Below are positions 21,885-27,259 of a stretch of 29,463 nucleotides of DNA, one piece after another (the first letter of the stretch is position 1; each line of letters begins with the position of its first letter). The notes under the pieces were generated by a model that had not been told where the DNA came from, made no database searches, and saw only the letters and a list, made by a program, of their open reading frames with translations. Both the position numbers and the translations under genes were made by a program. The DNA lies in IMG/VR virus record IMGVR_UViG_3300020420_001367, positions 1 to 29,463 of that record, one strand, 5' to 3'. The DNA is from a virus.

Positions 21885-22189
21885 TATGTTATTATTTTAG
21901 GTTTGTCAGGCGTTTTAATTGTAGAAAATACTCTTTTGTACTCTTCTTTTATTTTATCATTAATAAATGCAATGGATGTTATTTTATCTTTTGCTATATT
22001 GAAGGGTTTGTCCTGTTGTGCGGTTGAGAAAAATGTACCAAATGCCAATCCTTGTGGACCTTGCATTAGTACAAGTGCTTTCTCAATACTGATGTACGAG
22101 TCTGCTCCGCTTTTATAAAGTGCAATTACTTCTTCTCCCGAAGCAAGTTTTAAGGTTATATGATCTCCATCATTTATATTTTCAAACAT
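21884..22189 (-). CDS. Sm/Hfq-like small barrel protein (tentative)
   Basis: A 101-aa protein. The pattern DGDHITLKLASGEEVIALYK, then SGADSYISIEKALVLMQG and KDKITSIAFINDKI has the strand order of an Sm fold: bent strands 1-3 with a G-E-V turn, then a second motif ending in a hydrophobic strand. A long loop (GPQGLAFGTFFSTAQQDKPF) replaces the usual short Sm turn. If correct it would form a ring and bind A/U-rich RNA, affecting phage or host mRNA. This is inferred from pattern only. It has its own sigma70 promoter with a -10 box 6 nt from the ATG, so it is probably among the first proteins made. Confidence 0.6.
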   Translation of the reverse strand: MFENINDGDHITLKLASGEEVIALYKSGADSYISIEKALVLMQGPQGLAFGTFFSTAQQDKPFNIAKDKITSIAFINDKIKEEYKRVFSTIKTPDKPKIIT

Positions 22190-22195
22190 ATTACT

Positions 22196-22224
22196 AGTAT
22201 AAAATTTTATTTAGATTTTGTCAA
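22196..22224 (-). promoter_or_regulatory. Sigma70-type promoter for the Sm-like/QueD-like run
   Basis: On the minus strand, TTGACA (22224-22219), a 17-nt spacer and TATACT (22201-22196) match consensus at 6/6 and 5/6 with ideal spacing. The -10 ends 6 nt before the ATG at 22189, the same geometry as the promoters near 7360 and 26410. It lies over the 3' end of the 212-aa gene. Confidence 0.72.
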
Positions 22225-22845
22225 CTGCTTATTGATAAATCTTGCCATGCCTTCATAGGTCTCCTGGAAAACGTTTGCATGGGCCTTCCATTCTTTGGGC
22301 ATTTCCCACCTGTCATGGTTTACCACAATCCAACGGACATCTGGGTCTGACAATCCCATCAATTTATGAAACTGGTATATCCAGTAACTAGGATCCACAG
22401 GACGTTTTATATATGTGTAACCTTCTGTATTTTTGTACATATTGTTGACGGTGGTTTTATCTATACCATATAGGTCAAATCCGAGCAAAAATATTGCTTT
22501 TGGTTTGAAAGATAACGCAAGATTACCTGCATGTGGACCTGTACCCCAGTGGAATGGATCGTCTTTTCTTTCCTCACCTGAGTATGGCAAGTCAGGAATT
22601 TTTTTGACATTGGGCCACATGGCAAATAGAGGTGCCCATTTGTCTCTAGTGAAAATTGTGGTATGTTTGCTGACTGTATTCACAGCCTCTTGACACATGT
22701 GGCGGTCTACACAAACCAGGTATTCGGTAACATAATCTCTGAACACTGCGTTACAGCCAATTACCGTAGAAAACTGTTTCAGTGGAGAAATGTCAAATCC
22801 TCTCCTGCTCTCACCGTTGCCAATAATCGAAACATACTTGGTCAT
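22207..22845 (-). CDS. GT42/DUF115-like protein with GNGESR motif (second copy)
   Basis: A 212-aa paralog of the protein at 17939-18721. SIIGNGESRRGFDISPLKQF and TVIGCNAVFRDYVTEYLV match its paralog closely. The later segment HAGNLALSFKPKAIFLLGFD occupies the place of the GT42 'SGVYMC...IYLSGIDFY' region. It is shorter, lacking part of the middle and the C-terminal basic region. Likely role: a nucleotide-sugar (CMP-sugar-like) transferase or a related pterin-pyrophosphokinase fold; the sequence alone does not decide. It starts 4 nt after a 26-codon micro-ORF that is coupled to the radical SAM gene, so all three may be translated from one message. Confidence 0.7.
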   Translation of the reverse strand: MTKYVSIIGNGESRRGFDISPLKQFSTVIGCNAVFRDYVTEYLVCVDRHMCQEAVNTVSKHTTIFTRDKWAPLFAMWPNVKKIPDLPYSGEERKDDPFHWGTGPHAGNLALSFKPKAIFLLGFDLYGIDKTTVNNMYKNTEGYTYIKRPVDPSYWIYQFHKLMGLSDPDVRWIVVNHDRWEMPKEWKAHANVFQETYEGMARFINKQLTKSK

Positions 22846-22849
22846 AATA

Positions 22850-22930
22850 CTATTTAAACACCCCTTTAAACCGTTTTAGAGCGACGTACAGCACTGGTAA
22901 AATGCTTTTGCTTGTCTTTATACTCTGCAT
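22850..22930 (-). CDS. 26-aa micro-ORF coupled to the radical SAM/SPASM gene
   Basis: The ATG at 22930 uses the last base of the radical SAM stop codon (TAATG). The frame runs 26 codons to a TAG, 4 nt before the next ATG, and so fills the gap between two genes exactly. The peptide starts MQSIKTSKSILPVLYVALKR and ends in a Lys/Phe-rich tail: a short, basic, amphipathic sequence with no Cys. Its size and position recall peptide substrates of SPASM enzymes, but no precursor family is recognised. It may equally be a linker with no product. Confidence 0.4.
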   Translation of the reverse strand: MQSIKTSKSILPVLYVALKRFKGVFK

Positions 22931-23928
22931 TAAATTACCATTAAATTTGAGGCTTTTTCTTGCCGCTGTGTCATTTTATTTTGCATATCTTTTGTCCATT
23001 GTCCTTTGAATTTACCTCGGGAACAGGTGTTGCAGATTAAATTTTGTTTTTCATCCGAGTATTTTTTATCAAAAATTATACTATGTTCTTTTTGTAAATT
23101 TTTCCAAGCCTCTTCAATTCCTATTTCAAAAACATTACCGTAATTGGTTTTACCATCAGCGTCATCACAGCAAAGTACAGTTTGCCCGTCAACAAGGATT
23201 TCCATTTGTCTTAAAATTCTTCCACCTCCCATTGCACAACCTTGCATATAAGAATTTTTATCTATGGTTACATCATAAGGTTTTGTCCAATCACCATCTC
23301 CGTCTCCGATCCTATTTTCCATCCAGTTGCTTTTGCCTTTTACTTTACCTAAAATCACAGATTGATATTCGCTCATCAACGATGGAGGAGGTGATTTGGA
23401 TTGTACTTTATGTTTTATTCCCACTCTTAATCTTTTTGACAAGGAAGGATAATTTTCTTTAACAAATTTTAAACTTTGTAAGGTTTTATTTTTTTTTATC
23501 TTCATGAAGTCCCATAGTTCTTCTTCTGTATGCCCAATCACGCTCATGTGTATGGTGCCTAAAAGATGTTCGTATTTTGTTAATATATCACATTGTTTTT
23601 TTGTAAAAGAAACGCCATTTGTAGTAATACCAATTTTGATTTTGTGTTCATCACACAAACTCATGATATATTCTAAATCAGGTTGCACTAAAGGATCGCT
23701 GTACCGCCATGGTGAAACGCCACATGCGTAGTCTTTTACTTTGTATTTCTTTATTAGGCTTCCATAATCATTCAGCAGTTGTCCAAGTTGATCCTTGGTC
23801 ATACGTTTGCCATGATATGATTTGTCCTCGCTGAGGGTGGTGTATGGACAGCAATAGCATTTTGCATTACATAGATTTATTGGCTCAAATGCTATGTACA
23901 TCGGAAGTGGCAAAGGTCTATACGTCAT
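22930..23928 (-). CDS. Radical SAM enzyme with C-terminal SPASM-type domain
   Basis: A 332-aa enzyme. The N-terminal radical SAM signature is NLCNAKCYCCPYTT (CxxxCxxC, binding the SAM-cleaving [4Fe-4S] cluster). It is followed by GVSPWRYSDPLVQPD (in place of the usual GGEPLL) and an IGITTNGV strand. The C-terminal third holds further cysteines in SPASM order: GCAMGGGR, VLCCDDADGKTNYGNV, then ICNTCSRGKFKG, which would hold one or two auxiliary clusters. Such enzymes modify peptides, proteins or sugars by radical chemistry. It is not QueE by architecture. Its stop is coupled to a 26-codon micro-ORF. The phage IscA-like carrier could supply clusters. Confidence 0.9.
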   Translation of the reverse strand: MTYRPLPLPMYIAFEPINLCNAKCYCCPYTTLSEDKSYHGKRMTKDQLGQLLNDYGSLIKKYKVKDYACGVSPWRYSDPLVQPDLEYIMSLCDEHKIKIGITTNGVSFTKKQCDILTKYEHLLGTIHMSVIGHTEEELWDFMKIKKNKTLQSLKFVKENYPSLSKRLRVGIKHKVQSKSPPPSLMSEYQSVILGKVKGKSNWMENRIGDGDGDWTKPYDVTIDKNSYMQGCAMGGGRILRQMEILVDGQTVLCCDDADGKTNYGNVFEIGIEEAWKNLQKEHSIIFDKKYSDEKQNLICNTCSRGKFKGQWTKDMQNKMTQRQEKASNLMVI

Positions 23929-23942
23929 TGTATAGTATTTAA

Positions 23943-24197
23943 TTAAAGATTTTTTTCGTAATCCGTCAACCAGGCCTTAATTTGTATGCCATCTAACGGC
24001 TCTGGTGTTAACCATTCTTGAACACCATGTGTTGATTGCCATTTGCCGGAAGGCAATTGATGAGATTTTTTTGGCTCTTCTATATTTCTACCAACCATGT
24101 AACGTCTAGTGCCAGGCCCGTATGGTTTGATTTCTGTATGCACCACTATAAGTCCTAACCTATCAATCCATGCCAACATTTTATCTTTGCTATTCAT
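23943..24197 (-). CDS. Small protein, unknown function
   Basis: An 84-aa protein with a hydrophobic strand (RLGLIVVHTEIKPYGPGTRR), a basic middle (GRNIEEPKKSHQLPSGKWQS) and a Trp-containing C-terminus (IQIKAWLTDYEKN). No recognised motif. It starts 4 nt after the stop of the 93-aa gene and lies 14 nt before the radical SAM gene, so it is part of the same early message. Size and composition suggest a small alpha/beta binding protein. Confidence 0.62.
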   Translation of the reverse strand: MNSKDKMLAWIDRLGLIVVHTEIKPYGPGTRRYMVGRNIEEPKKSHQLPSGKWQSTHGVQEWLTPEPLDGIQIKAWLTDYEKNL

Positions 24198-24201
24198 ACT
24201 A

Positions 24202-24483
24202 TTAATTATCCTGATTCACTATGAGGTGCCATATGGTTTTATATTGTGTCCATGCCTTTTTCAATGCAGGGTATTTTCTTCTAAGTTCTATTGCCGCCGG
24301 GCCGATCATCTCTTCTTCTAATTGTGCCTCTTCGATATCGTTTGCCAATTGGCTTTTGCTAACTAGTCTTCCATGTGTGCCATCAGCATTTTGCTCATAC
24401 ACAGTTTCGCCACCGTCAGGAGAAACAAATATAGGACCAACACGTGTCTTCTTTTTTCTTTTTGTTTTATTTTTTGTAGCCAT
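24202..24483 (-). CDS. Small basic phage protein, unknown function
   Basis: A 93-aa protein with a very basic N-terminal tail (MATKNKTKRKKKTRVGPIFV), a short strand/turn (SPDGGETVYEQNADGTHGR) and a helical acidic segment (QLANDIEEAQLEEEMIG) before a Trp-containing end. The charge split suggests nucleic-acid contact by the N-terminus and protein contact by the helix. It overlaps the upstream 64-aa gene by 17 nt. No family named. Confidence 0.65.
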   Translation of the reverse strand: MATKNKTKRKKKTRVGPIFVSPDGGETVYEQNADGTHGRLVSKSQLANDIEEAQLEEEMIGPAAIELRRKYPALKKAWTQYKTIWHLIVNQDN

Positions 24484-24661
24484 TTGCTATTGCGTCATCA
24501 TATCTTTCATCTGCATCCGGAAGTCCGCAACTAATTGTTTCATCGGAGTTTCCATATTGATAATGATATGTGATTTCTGCCCAACGTCTCTTTCTATCAA
24601 TTTTAAATTTAATCCAATCCTTGCCATTTACTAAAGTTTTATTTTTTGCTTTCATAGACAT
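24467..24661 (-). CDS. Small basic protein, unknown function
   Basis: A 64-aa protein. The first plausible ATG is at 24661 (another at 24655); an upstream GTG at 24670 is also in frame. The sequence is basic and strand-rich (LVNGKDWIKFKIDRKRRWAE, ITYHYQYGNSDETISCGL) and ends DAIANGYKK. No motif recognised. It starts inside the 3' end of the HIT gene and overlaps the next gene, so translation is coupled on both sides. Confidence 0.55.
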   Translation of the reverse strand: MSMKAKNKTLVNGKDWIKFKIDRKRRWAEITYHYQYGNSDETISCGLPDADERYDDAIANGYKK

Positions 24662-25070
24662 TTGTGTCACTGTAATATTCGAAATGATCCGCGGCCGGGT
24701 GGGCGTGTCTCATACCACCTTTTTTTGGCGAATCACCATCATGTCGTGGAATAAAATGTATATGCGGCCACATAATAGTTTGTCCTGCACAGTTACCAAT
24801 ATTCATTCCAACGTTGAAGCCTTTCATCTTTCCTTCCTTTATCCATTCATTGCCACAATAGTAGGCCAACTTATATGATTCACCTATATATTCTGGATTG
24901 TCTTTTTTTGGAATAAAAAGTGTGTGACCTTTCACGCACGGGTATTTGTCTTTGAATACTCCTGTGTATTCATTTTCAAATATAGGGGTATCATTTCCAA
25001 GCCAAGTTGACTCTTCGTATCTGTCTATGTTTTCAAATGGCTTCTTGTAGGTAGGTTTTTGCGATGGCAT
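24639..25070 (-). CDS. HIT-family (histidine triad) hydrolase-like protein
   Basis: A 143-aa HIT-superfamily protein, likely a nucleotide hydrolase or transferase. The N-terminal strand VKGHTLFIPKK and the active-site block MNIGNCAGQTIMWPHIHFIP with R109 are clear. In the classical HxHxHxxPR motif the first His is replaced by Trp (W101), while the catalytic middle His (H103) and third His (H105) remain. A His-rich tail (MRHAHPAADHFEYY) follows. HIT enzymes split nucleoside phosphoramidates or dinucleotides; a phage copy could act on alarmone-like dinucleotides or AMP adducts (inference). It overlaps both neighbours. Confidence 0.85.
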   Translation of the reverse strand: MPSQKPTYKKPFENIDRYEESTWLGNDTPIFENEYTGVFKDKYPCVKGHTLFIPKKDNPEYIGESYKLAYYCGNEWIKEGKMKGFNVGMNIGNCAGQTIMWPHIHFIPRHDGDSPKKGGMRHAHPAADHFEYYSDTNVYESKK

Positions 25071-25431
25071 TTGTTTTAATTATTCCTATCCTAATATTAC
25101 TTGAATTTGGTCTATGTTGCAATCTAATTTTTTCCCAATACTTGGTTTTAGATACTGAAGTATTCTGTTGTAGAACATCCAAAAGATTTACTATGGCTTT
25201 TCTAACTTTTTCTGCACCACCATGTTTTTTACATGTGTCCGATCTACCCACGTGTACAACTTTTGAGTTTATTTTAATTTTGTACACACAAGGCAACCTG
25301 ATCCACTTGGTAACAGGATTCTTCTTATGTTTTATTTTATAATTTTTTTCGATGGTGTAAAGATCTTGTATCGGATACCACTTAATCACGGAAATCTCCG
25401 TACAATGAATATTTTGCAGTAAGTTCCTCAC
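25033..25431 (-). CDS. Unknown basic protein with a weak GIY-YIG-like pattern
   Basis: A 132-aa basic protein. The stretch LPCVYKIKINSKVVHVGRSD, followed by CKKHGGAEKVRKAIVNLL, resembles the first part of GIY-YIG nucleases (xxVYxI...xxVYVGxSxx...R). The Tyr pair is only partly kept (VYK and VHVG), and the expected catalytic Glu is not obvious. The long 50-nt overlap with the SET gene makes the first 15 residues doubtful; a shorter start could not be found because no other ATG or clear GTG/TTG lies in frame there. It may be a degenerate endonuclease or an unrelated protein. Confidence 0.5.
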   Translation of the reverse strand: MRNLLQNIHCTEISVIKWYPIQDLYTIEKNYKIKHKKNPVTKWIRLPCVYKIKINSKVVHVGRSDTCKKHGGAEKVRKAIVNLLDVLQQNTSVSKTKYWEKIRLQHRPNSSNIRIGIIKTNAIAKTYLQEAI

Positions 25432-25693
25432 CTGCTTTTATTTTCCTTGTGGTGATCAAATACTTTACAGGAAGTTGATGCCAGAAGCCTGCAACATTTC
25501 TACAATTAGGATCCTCGGAGTGATTATAAAATGCTCCTAAGGCAGTTCTAATAGAGCCATGTGGAAAGTTTTTATTCAAAATATGCACGATACCAAGCAC
25601 AACATCTTGGTCAAAGTCTTTAGTGGCAAAAAGTCCTAGTCCTTGGACGTTGGATTCTTTAATTGTCAGTCCGTCTGGTAAAGGTTTATACAT
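25382..25693 (-). CDS. SET-domain protein (putative protein lysine methyltransferase)
   Basis: A 103-aa minimal SET domain. SNVQGLGLFATKDF (SAM-binding GxG region, residues 14-27), LGAFYNHSEDPNC (the NHSxxPNC motif, 52-64) and KAGEELTAKYSLYG (ExxxxY, catalytic Tyr95) appear in the right order. The family methylates lysines in proteins (histones or ribosomal proteins in eukaryotes, a few bacterial effectors). Here the pre- and post-SET parts are absent, so it is near the smallest functional size. The target could be a host DNA-binding or ribosomal protein (inference). It starts 7 nt inside the exonuclease gene's 3' end and lies in the early cluster. Confidence 0.87.
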   Translation of the reverse strand: MYKPLPDGLTIKESNVQGLGLFATKDFDQDVVLGIVHILNKNFPHGSIRTALGAFYNHSEDPNCRNVAGFWHQLPVKYLITTRKIKAGEELTAKYSLYGDFRD

Positions 25694-26219
25694 TTTTTAT
25701 ATTTAAAACCTTGTATACTTTTTGTACTTTCTTCGCTTGGAAATAACAGTCTTCCAATGCGTTGTGCAAACCAGTCCTTTTTTCATTACGATCCCTTGGC
25801 ACAAGATTGAATAAAGTTCTGGAGTCACGTATCTGCCAATATTGCCATGGAACTGGATGTCCTAATTGATTATAAATGTTTTGTAATATGGCATAGTCAA
25901 ATAATGGACCTTGGCACCAAAACACATCCACGCCAACGGACCATTTATTAATTTTTTTTATCATTTCATCAAGTGAAATTCTATCTTGGTCACCTAATGC
26001 TTCTTCCATAATTTCTTTTGGTTGCGTGTTCCACCAGTCTAATGTATCCTGCATAACATCTCTGCCTTTTGAAGTTTGCGAATCTACATCAACTCTAAAA
26101 TACATGCCTTGAGATGGTTCGGCAGTTGTATATGGATCAAACTTTACTCCTCCCACTGTCAGTATCACGGCGTCAGGATTTGTGCTGAGTGTTTCAAGAT
26201 CTATCATTCCATGTATCAT
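25686..26219 (-). CDS. DEDD-type 3'-5' exonuclease (DnaQ/ExoVIII-like fold)
   Basis: A 177-aa RNase H-fold exonuclease. The metal-binding acidic residues appear in the usual blocks: MIDLETLS (D7, E9), CQGPLFDYAIL (Asp of ExoII) and LHNALEDCYFQA (ExoIII, His plus Asp, DEDDh type). VFWCQGPLFDY is typical of the phage/plasmid Rv2179c-like branch. It probably degrades single-stranded DNA or RNA 3' ends, in host RNA turnover or DNA processing. The ATG at 26219 overlaps the 61-aa gene's TGA. It is among the first genes behind the sigma70 promoter at 26408-26435. Confidence 0.88.
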   Translation of the reverse strand: MIHGMIDLETLSTNPDAVILTVGGVKFDPYTTAEPSQGMYFRVDVDSQTSKGRDVMQDTLDWWNTQPKEIMEEALGDQDRISLDEMIKKINKWSVGVDVFWCQGPLFDYAILQNIYNQLGHPVPWQYWQIRDSRTLFNLVPRDRNEKRTGLHNALEDCYFQAKKVQKVYKVLNIKNV

Positions 26220-26401
26220 ACATACTCTTCTTTTGATCGCGTGTTTGCCTTTGTGCCCGATAATGGATCATCTGTTTCTTTTATATTTGATACCTTAAAG
26301 TTTGGAAAACGTTTTTCTATATCTTTTCCGGTATCACTGTACACAAAAGTCGAGATTGTTTTATCAGACATTTGTAAATCAAACTTCCAACATTTAGTCA
26401 T
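26216..26401 (-). CDS. First gene of the early cluster, 61-aa protein of unknown function
   Basis: A 61-aa polar protein (begins MTKCWKFDLQMSDKTISTF; ends TRSKEEYV) with strand-like N-terminus and a charged disordered-looking C-terminus. No motif recognised. The ATG lies 6 nt after the -10 box of a consensus promoter, so the mRNA probably starts at or next to the start codon. A second in-frame ATG at 26371 would leave a 30-nt leader but has no ribosome site. Being first from a strong promoter, it may act on the host at once after DNA entry (inference). Confidence 0.62.
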   Translation of the reverse strand: MTKCWKFDLQMSDKTISTFVYSDTGKDIEKRFPNFKVSNIKETDDPLSGTKANTRSKEEYV

Positions 26402-26407
26402 AAGTGT

Positions 26408-26435
26408 ATTATACTAGAAAAATGGTATTTGTCAA
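26408..26435 (-). promoter_or_regulatory. Consensus sigma70 promoter of the early cluster
   Basis: On the minus strand, TTGACA (26435-26430), a 16-nt spacer and TATAAT (26413-26408) match consensus at 12 of 12 positions. The -10 ends 6 nt before the ATG at 26401. It is the only space between the secreted-protein gene and the 61-aa gene. The host RNA polymerase should read this without phage factors. Confidence 0.85.
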
Positions 26436-26693
26436 CTATGCGGAAATACTATCGCTTGGTAAATCGCTAGGGGCAGGAGTGCCGTTATTTTTTAAATCTT
26501 CTTTGAACAATTCAAATTGATCTTCATCCCAACAATACACCTTACCACTTGATGTTGGAAATGTTTGTTGCATATAATTACTCACGCCATGTGCTTCACT
26601 TATACATGCATCATAGGACTCGTAGTTAAACTCCTCATAAATTGCACGGCAATCTGCTCCAAAACATATAATTATAACCATGATAAATTTCAT
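26436..26693 (-). CDS. Small secreted cysteine-containing protein
   Basis: An 85-aa protein with a short export-type N-terminus (MKFIMVIIICFGADCRA), a likely signal peptide cleaved near residue 13-17 or a membrane anchor. Four Cys (C10, C15, C30, C54) lie in a polar, acidic body (FNYESYDACISEAHG, SGKVYCWDEDQFELF); at least one disulfide in the periplasm is likely. The C-terminus is Pro/Ser-rich (GTPAPSDLPSDSIS). A strong ribosome site (AGGAGAG) precedes it. It follows the two holin-like genes and may act in the periplasm with them. No family named. Confidence 0.68.
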   Translation of the reverse strand: MKFIMVIIICFGADCRAIYEEFNYESYDACISEAHGVSNYMQQTFPTSSGKVYCWDEDQFELFKEDLKNNGTPAPSDLPSDSISA

Positions 26694-26715
26694 AAACTCT
26701 CCTGACTAAAAGTAC

Positions 26716-26967
26716 TTACTTTTTCTTCTTGTGTTGCAAAGTACGTACTTTTGTCTGCAACCTAATCAAGTCGTTATCTAGCATACGTACTCGGTCGATG
26801 AGAGCAATGAGTGTGGTTGATGTTGATCCTAATTTGGGTTTGATTTGTTTCACAATATAATTGTATAGGTAAAAGATAAAATAAGCAAGGAAAAAAACTG
26901 CTACAATAGGAAATCCGTATTCTTGTATTACAGAGATAATAGTGTTTGTTGCGTTTACTGTTTGCAT
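26716..26967 (-). CDS. Small holin-like membrane protein (paralog B)
   Basis: An 83-aa protein. A short periplasm-type head (MQTVNATNTIISVIQEYGFP) leads into one membrane helix (IVAVFFLAYFIFYLYNYI), then a charged coiled-coil-like tail (IDRVRMLDNDLIRLQTKVR) ending in KKKK. It has the size and layout of BhlA/UviB-type holin-like proteins. It aligns with the preceding 93-aa gene through 'xGxPIVAxxxxxxFxxxxxxYI' followed by a D-rich helix, so the two are paralogs. The start overlaps the upstream stop (TAATG; GGAAAG site). A holin/antiholin pair is one reading; a membrane complex with the cyclase next door is another. Confidence 0.65.
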   Translation of the reverse strand: MQTVNATNTIISVIQEYGFPIVAVFFLAYFIFYLYNYIVKQIKPKLGSTSTTLIALIDRVRMLDNDLIRLQTKVRTLQHKKKK

Positions 26968-27248
26968 TAATCTTTCCTAGCATCTTTCTTGCCATCTGCT
27001 CTGGCTATTCTGTCAGTGTCTACGTTTAACCCTAACTGCTGTGACACTTCCTGATCTATTTTTAGTATATCGTTGTTCATTGTTTTAACTCTGTTGTCTA
27101 ATTGTGTGATTACATTTTGTATGAAAGTAATTGAACTTACAACAGAAGATAGTATATATTTTATGATAATCATTATAAAAAAACCCATTCCTATGGTAGC
27201 CACTATAGGTAGTCCTAATTCTGCAACTAATTTCCAAAATGTATTCAT
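26967..27248 (-). CDS. Small holin-like membrane protein (paralog A)
   Basis: A 93-aa protein with head MNTFWKLVAELGLP, one membrane segment (IVATIGMGFFIMIIIKYIL), then a heptad-like region (ITFIQNVITQLDNRVKTMNN, DILKIDQEVSQQL) and a basic tail (DGKKDARKD). It resembles its neighbour in order and in the GLPIVA core, so tandem duplication is likely. It starts 11 nt after the adenylyl cyclase stop; TTAAATA overlaps that stop 8 nt before the ATG. Function is inferred only from layout (BhlA/UviB-like holin). Confidence 0.65.
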   Translation of the reverse strand: MNTFWKLVAELGLPIVATIGMGFFIMIIIKYILSSVVSSITFIQNVITQLDNRVKTMNNDILKIDQEVSQQLGLNVDTDRIARADGKKDARKD

Positions 27249-27259
27249 TATATGTGTAT

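Noticed and set aside
22930-23928. QueE (7-carboxy-7-deazaguanine synthase) reading of the radical SAM gene, to pair with QueD
   Set aside because: It is longer than QueE, has a SPASM-type Cys-rich C-terminus, and its cluster motif context differs.
23929-23975. TTGACG upstream of the radical SAM gene as a fourth sigma70 promoter
   Set aside because: The nearest -10-like hexamer (TACTAT) is about 26 nt away, too far for a functional spacer.
24221-24634. 137-codon plus-strand frame
   Set aside because: It lies wholly opposite three coupled minus genes, is Ser/Phe/Cys-rich as mirror frames of Lys/Glu-rich genes are, and has no promoter or ribosome site.
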